DNA of 64,000 bases from an uncultured Kiritimatiellota bacterium (GCA_934635385.1 CAKTZI010000001.1:62001-126000), one strand, 5' to 3'; positions 15,496-23,869 are shown, counted from the first letter of the stretch. Notes: a model not told the origin generated them from the sequence alone. Program-made: numbers and translations.

Positions 15496-15912
15496 ATGAA
15501 ACAGGTCATGATGTTGGCGACGCTTGGCGTCTTGCTGGTGACTGGATGTGCGACCGGCACGGGGGGCTGGGAAGTCTCGCTATTCGAAGGCAGGGGCGAG
15601 AGCATGCGGTTTCGCGTGGATGACAATGACTTCGCGGAGACGCTGGGCGTTGAGCGAACACGGATTCGCCGTGCATCGTCAGGTCTTTCCGTGGCTGAGG
15701 TGGATGTCCGCAATGCGGACGATGACGATTTCCCGTTCCAGTACCGATTCGTGTTTCTGGATGCGGATGGATCGCCCATTCTGCCGGAGGCCCGCTCGTG
15801 GGATCAACTTGTCATCCATGGCGGCGAAAGTCGCACGCTGTCCGCCACGGCGCCTTCGCAAAAGGCTGTCGGCTTCCGGGTTCGCGCCCGTCGCATCACA
15901 AAAGGGGAGTGA
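15496..15912 (+). CDS. YcfL family (DUF1425) lipoprotein
   Basis: This 138-residue lipoprotein has lipobox VTGCA. The mature domain is an immunoglobulin-like beta-sandwich of the DUF1425/YcfL type: a central SVAEVDVRNADDDDFPFQYRF segment for the alternating strands, a WDQLVIHGGESRTLSATAPS turn, and a closing GFRVRARRI strand. In Enterobacteria ycfL sits immediately upstream of lpoB, and the same order is kept here. ATG 15496 is chosen because AAGGAAAGG lies directly upstream; a longer frame to 15427 would run into the preceding gene. Confidence 0.8.
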   Translation: MKQVMMLATLGVLLVTGCATGTGGWEVSLFEGRGESMRFRVDDNDFAETLGVERTRIRRASSGLSVAEVDVRNADDDDFPFQYRFVFLDADGSPILPEARSWDQLVIHGGESRTLSATAPSQKAVGFRVRARRITKGE

Positions 15913-15915
15913 GAC

Positions 15916-16539
15916 ATGAATATTGCCAAAACTGCCTTTGCCTTGATTGTTGTGCCTGCCATTGTCGGCTGTTCGACCACAAGTGAGTCCCCTTACCGCG
16001 ACCCGGGAGAGGTTCGCGGACGTACGGTTGATTTCACGACCTATGATTTCCAGCAGTGCGCGAATGCGCTGGCGGATGACCTTCTGGGCGACGCCCTTCT
16101 TGCGGAGCGGATCAGGCGATCGTTTGCTCCCGGCAAGACGCCGATTGTCGTTGTCCGTTTCGAGAACCTGACCTATCAGCACGCCGCGACGGACAAGTTG
16201 AAGGAGGTCATGCTTGAGACGATCATGGAGCGCCTGCAGAAGTCCGGCCGCTTTGATTTCGTGGACCGCCGGGCGGATCGCCTGATCGTCAGTGACTGGG
16301 CGGAAGAGCGAGACGGGGCGATTGTCGCGGACGAGTCGTCTGAACCGCTCAAGAATGCCCGGGGCGCAGACTACATTCTCCATGCGACGCTGAACGAGTT
16401 CAGGGAGGGCGATGGCCGCGTCCATGACGTCTACTACAAGATGTCGGCGCGGCTCATCAGCAAGCGGACGAAAAGGAGCGATTGGGTCGGTTCAAAGGAA
16501 ATCAGGAAGGTCAGCAAACGGTCGCTTGTCGGCTGGTAA
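15916..16539 (+). CDS. LpoB-like penicillin-binding protein activator lipoprotein
   Basis: This 207-residue lipoprotein (lipobox IVGCS) contains the LpoB fold: a helix LADDLLGDALLAERI, strand IVVVRFENLTYQHAATDKLKEVMLETIMERLQKSGRFDFVD, and the late DYILHATLNEFREG segment followed by a strand that in LpoB ends in a tryptophan-rich tip (here DWVGSKEIRKVSKRSLVGW). LpoB spans the periplasm to stimulate PBP1b, coupling outer-membrane position to peptidoglycan synthesis. It follows ycfL by three bases. No PBP gene lies in the window, so the partner is inferred. Confidence 0.82.
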   Translation: MNIAKTAFALIVVPAIVGCSTTSESPYRDPGEVRGRTVDFTTYDFQQCANALADDLLGDALLAERIRRSFAPGKTPIVVVRFENLTYQHAATDKLKEVMLETIMERLQKSGRFDFVDRRADRLIVSDWAEERDGAIVADESSEPLKNARGADYILHATLNEFREGDGRVHDVYYKMSARLISKRTKRSDWVGSKEIRKVSKRSLVGW

Positions 16540-16553
16540 AGGGGAGCGCAGAA

Positions 16554-17744
16554 ATGAGGAGAATCGTTGTCTTGCTCGCGGTTGGGGCGATGGCTGCGGC
16601 GCACACGGTCGCTGCGGCGGAATCGAGGCGTTCGCCGGCGCATAAGGTGGCGCTCATCGTGCAGAACCACTGTGCGCCCGGTGTCGGCGTTCCCATGATG
16701 GCCCTAACGGATGCGCTGACCGCACGTTTGGCCGGAAAGGGGTTTCAGGTCATCAATCCGTATAATGCGGTTGGGGAAAACGAGAACAGGACGGTTGCCG
16801 GTGAGAAGTTGCCGAAGATGTCTGCCATTGAGCTCGCGCAGGGGTTGGAGGCAGAAGGGGTAATCACCGCATCCGTCATTGACTTCCTTGATACGACAAT
16901 CGGAAGCCCTCCTGTCTTGCATCAGTATGTCATCCGCCTCGCTTTCAGTCTTGCTGATGCATCGACAGGCGCGGCGGTTTGTGGCGAGACCATCAAGGTG
17001 AAAAGTCGGCAATACACGATTTCGCAAGACCGTGCCAATCGGCTTGAGTATCTTGGTGATTTGATGTATTCGGCCGCCGATCAATGTGCGAAGCTGTTGG
17101 CCGAGAAAGCGATTGGTTGGCATCCGGCTCCGCGCTCGGCGCCTGTGGTTTCAAACGCTACTGCAAAGGAGAGTTGCGATACTCTTGATCTTGGACGTAA
17201 GGAACCCAAGAGTCCGCGAGAGAAGCTGCGGCCCGATAACGCCATCTCCAAAGATGTTGATTTCACGATGTCGGACTTTGATGCGATGTTCGGTTCGCTT
17301 GTCAAGGCGATGCTCGTCCATTCGCGATTCAAGGAAAACTATGAGACCGCACAGACGGAGAAAGGCGGACTGCCGATCGTCATCGTCGGTTCGGTGACGA
17401 ATAAGTCGGACGGCGCGGCTTCGCAATCCTACGGCGATTTGCTTCGGGCAATTCCAGACACGCTTCGCATCGAACTCTTCAACTCCAATCTGTTTGATGT
17501 CAAGGATGATGAGTTGAGCATGGCACTTGCCCAGCGCATCCTGGCGAGCGACAAGTCGCCGGTCGAGGACGGCGAACTGATGAGCGCGCTGAAGCAGCAT
17601 GGTTCGCCTGATTTCGTCATCGTGGGCGACATCCGCCTTCTTGCCGACTGCGAGAGGCGCAAGACCTGCCGCGTTCACCTGGCCTTGCACAGCCTCAAGA
17701 CCGGCAAGGTCGTGTGGGAAGGCAAGAAGACGGCGATCAAGTGA
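16554..17744 (+). CDS. Secreted periplasmic protein with an LpoB-like C-terminal domain and a related N-terminal domain
   Basis: This 396-residue protein has a cleavable signal peptide (VVLLAVGAMAAAHTVAAAE) and no lipobox. The second half (about 230-396) repeats the LpoB pattern: helix SDFDAMFGSLVKAML, strand PIVIVGSVTNKSDGAASQSYGDLL, helix, PDFVIVGDIRLLADC and a final GKVVWEGKKTA strand. The first half resembles TolB-N/CsgG-like folds, with VALIVQNHC and an acid-rich strand. It looks like a duplicated or fused LpoB relative, probably soluble in the periplasm. ATG 16554 follows AAAGGGGAG; a longer frame to 16482 overlaps lpoB. Confidence 0.65.
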   Translation: MRRIVVLLAVGAMAAAHTVAAAESRRSPAHKVALIVQNHCAPGVGVPMMALTDALTARLAGKGFQVINPYNAVGENENRTVAGEKLPKMSAIELAQGLEAEGVITASVIDFLDTTIGSPPVLHQYVIRLAFSLADASTGAAVCGETIKVKSRQYTISQDRANRLEYLGDLMYSAADQCAKLLAEKAIGWHPAPRSAPVVSNATAKESCDTLDLGRKEPKSPREKLRPDNAISKDVDFTMSDFDAMFGSLVKAMLVHSRFKENYETAQTEKGGLPIVIVGSVTNKSDGAASQSYGDLLRAIPDTLRIELFNSNLFDVKDDELSMALAQRILASDKSPVEDGELMSALKQHGSPDFVIVGDIRLLADCERRKTCRVHLALHSLKTGKVVWEGKKTAIK

Positions 17745-17758
17745 GAGGAGATCGGGCT

Positions 17759-18865
17759 ATGAAGAATGTACTCGAGGTGGCGGTTTTCTCGCTCCTTTCA
17801 CTGTCTTGTCTGGCTGACCCGGCGCGGTGTCTCCTGGTTGTCAACAATCGGTGCACGAACATGGAGACCTTGCCGCTCAATTCCGTTGCGGCTACATTGG
17901 AAGCGTCCTTGTCGGGCGACCGCTTCACTTTGGTGAATCCAAAGACGGCACTTGGCGATGGGGCGGCGGCCGACTCGCCTCGTGCGATGGCGCAGAAGCT
18001 TGATTGCGACTTCATCATGACGGCGACGATTCAGGAGTTCGTCGGCGAATCGATCGGCATCCCTGTCGTCGCCAACAGGCTGAAGGTTCGCCTTTCGCTC
18101 AATCTCGCCAAGGCGGGGATGGGCGATACGGTCTGCGGTGTCATGAACAGTGCGTACAGCAAGAACTACAGCATCGAGCGACTGAATGAGGACAATCCGG
18201 TCTTGTTTGAGGATCTTTTGCATGGTGCTGTCGCCAAAGTGTCGAAACAGTTTCTCAAGAAAGCCGAGACGGCGGGAATCGCCGCGCCGGAAGTTGCGTC
18301 CGGCAAGGTCTTCTTCGGATGCAATGTCCTTGGCGCGGACGTGCAGATTGACGGCGTTTCGCATGGAACGCTCCCTGCGGAAGTCAAGGTCACGCCAGGC
18401 ATCCATCGAATCGAGGTTTCCTATCCGCCCTATTATCTGCCATTTGAGCGCCGTGAGGCGAAACTGTTTGACGGGCAGACATTTGCCGTTGTGCTGCAGC
18501 TGACGGACGAAGGTCGTGCGTTGAAGGCGCAAGACCGCAAGGCGCTCAACGAACAGAGAGACGTGGACGACACGCGAGCCGAACGGAGTGAACTCTTCAA
18601 GAAGCAATTGGCACTTGCTGATGCTTTGTTGGAACGTTATAAGGATTCGGGCGCGACGGACGATTTCGTTCGCAAGACGGTCGCCGACGGCGTGTCGATT
18701 TATTGGAAGAACTCACAGGGACGGATTGCCATCACCGACGGAAAGGCCGAAAAGATCGAGTTCGCCACGCCGAAGACGAGTACCAACGACCCCGTTGTCG
18801 TTCCCGACACCGGCAATGCGTTCAAGACCCTGCGCGAAATCCTTGATCCGAAAGGAGGGCGGTAA
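17759..18865 (+). CDS. Secreted protein related to the preceding gene, with a PEGA domain
   Basis: This 368-residue protein starts with a signal peptide (VAVFSLLSLSCLA). Residues ~20-170 parallel the N-terminal domain of the 16554 gene: CLLVVNNRC...LPLNSVAATLEASL, FTLVNPKTALGDG, and CDFIMTATIQEFVGESIGIPVVANRLKVRLSLNLA, matching GVITASVIDFLDTTIGSPPV in the neighbour. A PEGA-like beta-domain follows (~185-255: VFFGCNVLGADVQIDGVSHGTLPAEVKVTPGIHRIEVS), and a helical C-terminus ends the protein. PEGA domains are surface or periplasmic modules. GAGAGGAG precedes the ATG at 17759. Confidence 0.7.
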   Translation: MKNVLEVAVFSLLSLSCLADPARCLLVVNNRCTNMETLPLNSVAATLEASLSGDRFTLVNPKTALGDGAAADSPRAMAQKLDCDFIMTATIQEFVGESIGIPVVANRLKVRLSLNLAKAGMGDTVCGVMNSAYSKNYSIERLNEDNPVLFEDLLHGAVAKVSKQFLKKAETAGIAAPEVASGKVFFGCNVLGADVQIDGVSHGTLPAEVKVTPGIHRIEVSYPPYYLPFERREAKLFDGQTFAVVLQLTDEGRALKAQDRKALNEQRDVDDTRAERSELFKKQLALADALLERYKDSGATDDFVRKTVADGVSIYWKNSQGRIAITDGKAEKIEFATPKTSTNDPVVVPDTGNAFKTLREILDPKGGR

Positions 18866-19551
18866 TGAAAAGGATTTGGCTTTCGTGCATTGCCGCAGCG
18901 CTTGCGCTTGTTGCGGATGAATCATACGCAGTTAATCCTCAGGTTAAACGGGAATCAAGTCAGGGGGCTGTTCCCTTTCTTGGAAAGATGGTCTCGCCTA
19001 CGGATCCAGCCCCTTTAACTTCCTATTCTGCAAAACGACTAGCTGATCTCAAAAAGACGGATCGGGATGATTCTACGAAAACGAACGATGTTCCGCCCAC
19101 AAACAGGGGCGTGGCCAAGAAGAGCGGCAATTCAGCAGAGCGCATCATTGGCGTGAAGGGGTGGTGTTCGTGCGACAGGGATTACAAATCCGTCATTGTC
19201 GGAGCGGGAGAAGAGTTTGCTTGGTCAGAGAAACCTGTTCCGGGGTATGCGTATGTCCTTTGTCTTCATTGTGGAAAGTGTCGGCGTCCGAGCAAGAGCG
19301 ACCCTGATGACATCGTTATCTGGGATCGAGTCAAGGAAGTTCAGTTGTTTCAGAATGCCGATTCGGACATGACCACACATGATTATGTGAAGGCCAAGAT
19401 GGCTGTTCAGGAGAAGCTGCTGAAGATTCCCGACGGCGAAGTCGTCATCCCCGGAAAATGCTCGTGCAAGGAGCCGAGTCCTGTTCAGGGCGGCAGCGCC
19501 GAGACGGAACTTGTGTCCGTCTGTGCGGCGTGTGGCCTGCGCTGTGACTGA
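18865..19551 (+). CDS. Secreted cysteine-rich protein of unknown function, last gene of the operon
   Basis: This 228-residue protein has a signal peptide (LSCIAAALALVADESYA). Cysteines cluster as GWCSC, CLHCGKC, GKCSC and CAACGLRC, forming two zinc-ribbon-like pairs (CxC...CxxCxxC). Such pairs are usually cytoplasmic metal sites, so their presence in an exported protein is odd; disulfides or periplasmic metal binding are possible. The start ATG shares its A with the TAA of the preceding gene (TAATG), and AAAGGAGGG lies upstream. I do not recognise the family. Confidence 0.65.
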   Translation: MKRIWLSCIAAALALVADESYAVNPQVKRESSQGAVPFLGKMVSPTDPAPLTSYSAKRLADLKKTDRDDSTKTNDVPPTNRGVAKKSGNSAERIIGVKGWCSCDRDYKSVIVGAGEEFAWSEKPVPGYAYVLCLHCGKCRRPSKSDPDDIVIWDRVKEVQLFQNADSDMTTHDYVKAKMAVQEKLLKIPDGEVVIPGKCSCKEPSPVQGGSAETELVSVCAACGLRCD

Positions 19552-19558
19552 TCTCGCG

Positions 19559-19623
19559 AACTCTGGTTCTGCTCGGCATGAATGGCTTGAAAGTGCCGAA
19601 AAAAAGAGTTCATCAAGCCTTTT
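19559..19623 (+). terminator. Complex hairpin region after the lipoprotein operon
   Basis: GGCTTGA (19584-19590) pairs with TCAAGCC (19613-19619), followed by TTTT. A competing set, GAACTC/GAGTTC with CGGCA/TGCCG inside it, uses the same bases. It may terminate the operon; the T-run is short. Confidence 0.4.
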
Positions 19624-19658
19624 GCCTTATCCGCCTTTCCGGCCCTAGGGGTTTATGG

Positions 19659-19664
19659 TATAAT
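19659..19664 (+). promoter_or_regulatory. Extended -10 promoter (TGGTATAAT) for tsaD
   Basis: TGG-TATAAT lies 26 nt upstream of ATG 19691. The short leader has no strong Shine-Dalgarno. Confidence 0.7.
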
Positions 19665-19690
19665 TCGCTCTCGTCAACGGTAGAATCCAA

Positions 19691-20791
19691 ATGAACATCC
19701 TCGGAATAGAGACGAGCTGCGACGAGACGGCGGCGGCGGTCGTGCGGGACGGGCGTGAAGTCCTCTCGAACGTCGTCTACACGCAGATCCCCCTGCATCA
19801 GCCCTACGGGGGCGTCGTGCCCGAAATCGCCTCGCGTGCGCACGTCGAGAAAATCTCGCAGATCGTCGGCGACGCGCTGAAAGGCCAGTCGGTCGATGCC
19901 GTCGCCGTGACGTACGGCCCCGGCCTCGCGCCGGCGCTCATTGTCGGTCTCAACGCCGCGAAGGGCCTCGCGAAGGCCCTCGACGTGCCGCTCATCGGCA
20001 TCAATCACCTCGAAGCCCACCTGCACACGCCGTTTCTCTGGGACGCGCCGACGGACGCGACCGCCGCGAACCCGGATCCGCGCGACCTCGGCCCGACGCT
20101 GGGCCTGGTCCTGTCGGGCGGCAACACGCTGTGGGTCGACATGCCCGCCTACGGGCGCTACGAGGTCATCGGCGAGACGCTGGACGACGCGGCGGGCGAG
20201 GCGTTCGACAAGGCGGCCAAGCTGCTCGGCCTCGGCTATCCGGGTGGCCTCAAGATCGATCGCCTGTCGCAGGCGTACCGCGAACGGATCGCCGAGCAGC
20301 TATTCGATCATTCGGCCATTCGATCATTCGCCGATTCTCTCATCCCCTTCCCCAAGGGGCGTCCGCGCGACGGCGTGACGGCGCTCGCCGGGTTGCCGGC
20401 GGAGCTGTGCGTCTCGTTCTCCGGCCTCAAGACGGCGCTGCTCCGCTACGTGCAGCAGCACCCGGAGGCCACGGCGGAACCCGAACTCTCGCGTGTCGTC
20501 GCCTCGTACCAGGAGGCGATCGTGCAGGCCGTGGCGGACCGGACGCGCGCCGCGCTGCGGCGCAAGCGGTACAACGCGCTCGTGCTGGGCGGCGGCGTCT
20601 CGCTCAACTCGCGTGTCCGCGCCGTGCTGACGGAAGTCTGCGGCGAGGCGGGCGTGCCGCTCCTGATGGCGAAGCCGAAATACACGGGCGACAACGGCGC
20701 GATGATCGCCGGTCTCGCCTACTACCGCCGCAACCACGTGGATGACGCGATGGCGCTCGACGTCCGCCCCAGCCTGGAAGTCGGCGACTGA
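19691..20791 (+). CDS. tsaD: tRNA N6-threonylcarbamoyladenosine transferase subunit TsaD
   Basis: TsaD is the catalytic subunit adding threonylcarbamoyl to A37 of ANN-decoding tRNAs. Motifs: GIETSCDETAAAV at the start, HQPYGGVVPEIASRAHVE, TYGPGLAPALIVGLNAAKGLA, INHLEAHLH with the metal-binding histidines, LSGGNTLW, GEAFDKAAKLLGLGYPGG, FSGLKTALL and GDNGAMIAG near the C-terminus. The 366 residues exceed the usual ~340 because of an insert around residues 203-221 between the DRLSQ helix and the FSGLKTA block. That insert is partly encoded by a 13-bp direct repeat. TsaB, TsaC and TsaE genes are not in the window. Confidence 0.95.
   Translation: MNILGIETSCDETAAAVVRDGREVLSNVVYTQIPLHQPYGGVVPEIASRAHVEKISQIVGDALKGQSVDAVAVTYGPGLAPALIVGLNAAKGLAKALDVPLIGINHLEAHLHTPFLWDAPTDATAANPDPRDLGPTLGLVLSGGNTLWVDMPAYGRYEVIGETLDDAAGEAFDKAAKLLGLGYPGGLKIDRLSQAYRERIAEQLFDHSAIRSFADSLIPFPKGRPRDGVTALAGLPAELCVSFSGLKTALLRYVQQHPEATAEPELSRVVASYQEAIVQAVADRTRAALRRKRYNALVLGGGVSLNSRVRAVLTEVCGEAGVPLLMAKPKYTGDNGAMIAGLAYYRRNHVDDAMALDVRPSLEVGD
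20302..20330 (+). repeat. 13-bp direct repeat inserted in frame in tsaD
   Basis: ATTCGATCATTCG occurs at 20302-20314 and 20318-20330, separated by three bases. It lies inside a family-variable insert, so the reading frame and probably the fold survive. Confidence 0.9.
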
Positions 20792-20826
20792 ACGTGACCG
20801 TAATCGGAGATTCAAAGGAGAAGGAC

Positions 20827-21612
20827 ATGGCCAATGACAATCATGCGAGTTACGCCCGGATCGGCTTTGCGATTCTCGCCGCGACCGTGGCGACGGTCGT
20901 CACGCTCGTCTACCTCGGCGGTCTGCGCGGACACCGGAACGAGATCTTCGTCGAGACCTACTCCGACCGCGAGGTGAGCGGCCTGTCCGTCGGCAGCACC
21001 GTCAACTTCCGGGGCGTGAAGATCGGCGAGGTGCGCGAGATCGACTTCGTCGGCAACAAGTATGAGGCGAAAGGCGCGGACAACCTGCGCATCTACATCC
21101 TGATGGCGCTGAATCCCCGGAAGCTCGGCTATTTCGAGGACGAGGGCATTACGGCGAAGGACGCCATCGACTACCTTGTGAAGGAGCGGGGCCTTCGGGC
21201 CTCGGTCACGGCGAGCGGCATCACGGGGCTCTCGCGCATCGAATGCAACCTCACCCGAGGCGTCTCGTCCCCTGTGGAGAAGTTCGCGTGGACGCCGAAG
21301 CATCCGTTCGTGCCGCAGAAGATCTCGTTCCTGGACAATTTCTCCGACGCGGCGACGCGCGTCATGAACCAGATCAACACGATGGATCTTGGCTCCGTCT
21401 GGAGCAACGTCAACGTGTCCGTCGAGGCGCTGTCGCGGACGATGCTGTCCGTCCAGACGCTGATGGAGTCGTGCCAGGGCGATGCCGAGAAGACGGTGGA
21501 GAACCTGTCGGAGTCCGTGATGACGCTCCGGGACCTGTCCCGCGAGCTGAAGGCGAATCCGTCGCTCCTCTTCCGCGAGCGGCGTCCCGCGCCGCTGGAC
21601 GAGACGCGCTAG
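20827..21612 (+). CDS. MlaD-like MCE-domain protein
   Basis: This 261-residue protein has an N-terminal transmembrane helix (IGFAILAATVATVVTLVYLGGL). One MCE domain follows (about 37-130: FVETYSDREVSGLSVGSTVNFRGVKIGEVREI), then a helical tail. MCE proteins form hexameric rings in the periplasm that carry phospholipids for Mla-type transporters. No MlaE or MlaF gene is adjacent, so its permease partner lies elsewhere. ATG 20827 is chosen because AAAGGAGAAGG is just upstream. It follows tsaD by 35 nt and probably shares its transcript. Its TAG overlaps the stop of the convergent AraC gene in one CTAG. Confidence 0.82.
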   Translation: MANDNHASYARIGFAILAATVATVVTLVYLGGLRGHRNEIFVETYSDREVSGLSVGSTVNFRGVKIGEVREIDFVGNKYEAKGADNLRIYILMALNPRKLGYFEDEGITAKDAIDYLVKERGLRASVTASGITGLSRIECNLTRGVSSPVEKFAWTPKHPFVPQKISFLDNFSDAATRVMNQINTMDLGSVWSNVNVSVEALSRTMLSVQTLMESCQGDAEKTVENLSESVMTLRDLSRELKANPSLLFRERRPAPLDETR

Positions 21613-22511
21613 AGAAGGTTCTGTTTCGGCGTCTTTCGCGCCGGTCGCTTCGCAAAGCGCGACGGCGGAAGGCCGGTAAGGCCCTTGAACGTCGTGGCGA
21701 AGTGCTGCGTCGAGGCGAAGCCGAGCGAGTCGGAGATCGCCTTGAGGGATGCGCGACGGTTCGCGAGCAGTTCCTGCGCGCGGCGGACGCGGCACGAGAC
21801 GAGATAGGCGTGCGGCGGCAGGCCCGTCGTGCGCTTGAACGTCTCGGAGAAGGACGAGAGCGAGAGTCCCAGTTCCTTGGCGAGCGTCGGCAGGCGGTAG
21901 TCCTCGCCGGGATGCTCGGACATCCGGCGGGCGAGGCGGACGAACCGTTCCGGCGCCTTGGGCGGCAGCATCCGCGCCGCCTCGACGACCGCGACCAGCA
22001 GTTCGAGCGCGGCCGCCTTCATCTTCGTGCGCCGCGCGGCGGCGATCGTCTTCTCGTCGTAGGCCGCGAACAGCGTCTCGAACGCCGTCCGCACGCGGCG
22101 CGTTGACTTGAAGAGCCGCTTGGGCAGGTGCGTCAGGGAGCGTCCGAGCCATTCGCTCTCGCGGGCCGTGAGGCCGAGGATGCGTCGACCGGGCTTCGGC
22201 GGACGGAACAGGATGCGGTAGAGGAGAAGTCCCTTCGGGTTGTGGCGCATGCGGTGCGGCTGCGCGGGCGTCGAGACGAAGATGCTGCCGGGCAGGAACG
22301 GGTAGGTCTGCTCCGCCGTCTCGAAAGCGAGGTTGCCGCGAACGCAGAGGTTGATCTCCACGCCTTCGGGGTGGACGTGGAAGTCCGTCCCCGGCTGGAT
22401 CATGTGGAAGTCGCTCAGGCCGAGGACGGGGATGCAGTCGAGGCCGTCCTTGCGCAGGTCGAGGACGCGCCGTCCGGGTCGGTCCTGGTAGACGATGGTG
22501 TCGGGAATCAT
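21609..22511 (-). CDS. AraC-family transcriptional regulator of the sialic acid locus
   Basis: This 300-residue protein has a cupin-like sensor domain in the first ~100 residues (DFHMIQPGTDFHVHPEGVEI, FLPGSIFVSTPAQPHRM). Two C-terminal helix-turn-helix motifs lie around residues 205-295 (LPTLAKELGLSLSSFSETFKRTTG and LKAISDSLGFASTQHFATTFKGLTG). It is transcribed away from the sialidase-NanA operon across a 160-bp divergent region, the usual layout for a pathway-specific activator. Sialic acid or an amino-sugar derivative is a sensible ligand by context, not by sequence. The promoter is seven bases from its ATG. Confidence 0.88.
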   Translation of the reverse strand: MIPDTIVYQDRPGRRVLDLRKDGLDCIPVLGLSDFHMIQPGTDFHVHPEGVEINLCVRGNLAFETAEQTYPFLPGSIFVSTPAQPHRMRHNPKGLLLYRILFRPPKPGRRILGLTARESEWLGRSLTHLPKRLFKSTRRVRTAFETLFAAYDEKTIAAARRTKMKAAALELLVAVVEAARMLPPKAPERFVRLARRMSEHPGEDYRLPTLAKELGLSLSSFSETFKRTTGLPPHAYLVSCRVRRAQELLANRRASLKAISDSLGFASTQHFATTFKGLTGLPPSRFAKRPARKTPKQNLL

Positions 22512-22518
22512 GTGCGGA

Positions 22519-22524
22519 ATTATA
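22519..22524 (-). promoter_or_regulatory. Extended -10 promoter giving a probable leaderless AraC-type regulator transcript
   Basis: On the minus strand TGG-TATAAT ends seven bases before ATG 22511; no ribosome site is present. Confidence 0.7.
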
Positions 22525-22596
22525 CCAAAAGGCCGTCGGCTGTTGTTCGGAAATCTTTTTTGGAGATTCCTGAACAGGTTCGCCGCGCGGATATGC

Positions 22597-22602
22597 TACA
22601 AT
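22597..22602 (+). promoter_or_regulatory. Extended -10 promoter (TGCTACAAT) for the sialic acid operon
   Basis: TGC-TACAAT lies 70 nt upstream of ATG 22673. The -10 differs from TATAAT at one position and no -35 is evident, consistent with activation by the divergent AraC-type protein. GAAAGGA precedes the ATG. Confidence 0.6.
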
Positions 22603-22672
22603 ACGTCCGTTCCGGACCGGAGTCGGGAACGCAAGCAAGGTCAACGCAACACAAGCGAAAGGAATCCAGAAG

Positions 22673-23836
22673 ATGAAGCATGTGATGAGACACCTGTTGT
22701 TGGGCGCCGTGGCGGTCGGGCTGTGTCCGGCCGGACAGGCTGACGTCCCCAAGGCCCCGCCGAAGGTTCAGGCGCGTGCCGAAATCATATGGGCGCGTCC
22801 GATCTGCGTCGAGACGAACCGCTACATCGGCTGGCCGTCGGTGGTGCGCCTGAAGAGCGGCGACATCATGGCCGTGTTCTCCGGCGACCGCGACGCGCAC
22901 GTCGATCCCTATGGCAAGGTGCAGATGGTGCGCTCGACGGACGGCGGCGAGACGTGGAGCGCGCCGCAGACGATCGCGAACGGCCTGATGGACGACCGCG
23001 ATGCGGGCATCGTGCAGATGCCGGACGGCGAGATCCTCGTGACCTACTTTACGTCCTCCTGCTGGACGGCGCCGAACGTCCTGAAGAAGCATCCCGACTG
23101 GCGGCGCCACCTGGAGAAGATCGACCGCACGCTGCCGCAGGCGGCCATCGGCGACTACCTGATCCGCTCGCGCGACAACGGCCGGACGTGGAGCAAGCCG
23201 GAGCGGATGGACGCGAACTACACGCAGACGCCGCACGGGCCGATCCTCCTGAGGGACGGCGGCCTGCTGGAGATCGGGCGCACGCACGTGAACGGCCGCG
23301 CGACGATCCGCGTCTCGCGCTCGGACGACCGCGGCCGCTCGTGGCAGATGCTCTGCGCCGACATCCCCGACCGCAACGGCGAGAACACGGGCGAGCCGCA
23401 CATCTTCTGCGAGCCGCACGTTGTCGAGCGCGCGAACGGCGACCTGGTGGCGCTCATGCGCTACCACGGCCCGGACAACTGCCTGCGCGCCTCGCGTTCG
23501 ACGGACGGCGGGCGCACGTGGACGCCGATGGAGAAGACGCCGATGTTCGGCCTGCCGCCGCACGTGATCGAGCTCGCGGACGGCAAGCTCGTCTGCGTCT
23601 ACGGACGTCGCTTCGCGGTGCCGGGCTACGGCGAGTTCGCCTGCATTTCGGACGACGGCGGCGTGACGTGGGACGGCGCGAACGAGATCGTGCTCAACCC
23701 GTCCTTCAGCGGCGACCTCGGCTATCCCGCGACGTGCATCCTGCCGTCCGGCGACCTGTTGACGGTCTACTACCAGCGTCGGACGCCGCGCGAGATGCCG
23801 TGCCTCATGGCGACGAAGTGGCGCGTGACCCGCTGA
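22673..23836 (+). CDS. Secreted exo-alpha-sialidase-like protein (BNR/Asp-box repeats)
   Basis: This 387-residue protein has a signal peptide (LLLGAVAVGLCPAGQA). The beta-propeller shows five Asp-box motifs of the S-x-D-x-G-x-T-W type: STDGGETW, SRDNGRTW, SDDRGRSW, STDGGRTW and SDDGGVTW. Position before a NanM/symporter fusion and NanA makes sialidase activity (release of terminal sialic acid from host glycans) the best guess. Asp-box propellers also include other glycosidases, so the exact bond is unproven. It would act in the periplasm or outside the cell. The operon continues with a LamG protein 33 nt downstream. Confidence 0.82.
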   Translation: MKHVMRHLLLGAVAVGLCPAGQADVPKAPPKVQARAEIIWARPICVETNRYIGWPSVVRLKSGDIMAVFSGDRDAHVDPYGKVQMVRSTDGGETWSAPQTIANGLMDDRDAGIVQMPDGEILVTYFTSSCWTAPNVLKKHPDWRRHLEKIDRTLPQAAIGDYLIRSRDNGRTWSKPERMDANYTQTPHGPILLRDGGLLEIGRTHVNGRATIRVSRSDDRGRSWQMLCADIPDRNGENTGEPHIFCEPHVVERANGDLVALMRYHGPDNCLRASRSTDGGRTWTPMEKTPMFGLPPHVIELADGKLVCVYGRRFAVPGYGEFACISDDGGVTWDGANEIVLNPSFSGDLGYPATCILPSGDLLTVYYQRRTPREMPCLMATKWRVTR

Positions 23837-23869
23837 CCCAGACAAACCGATCGAATCGGAGGCGCAACG

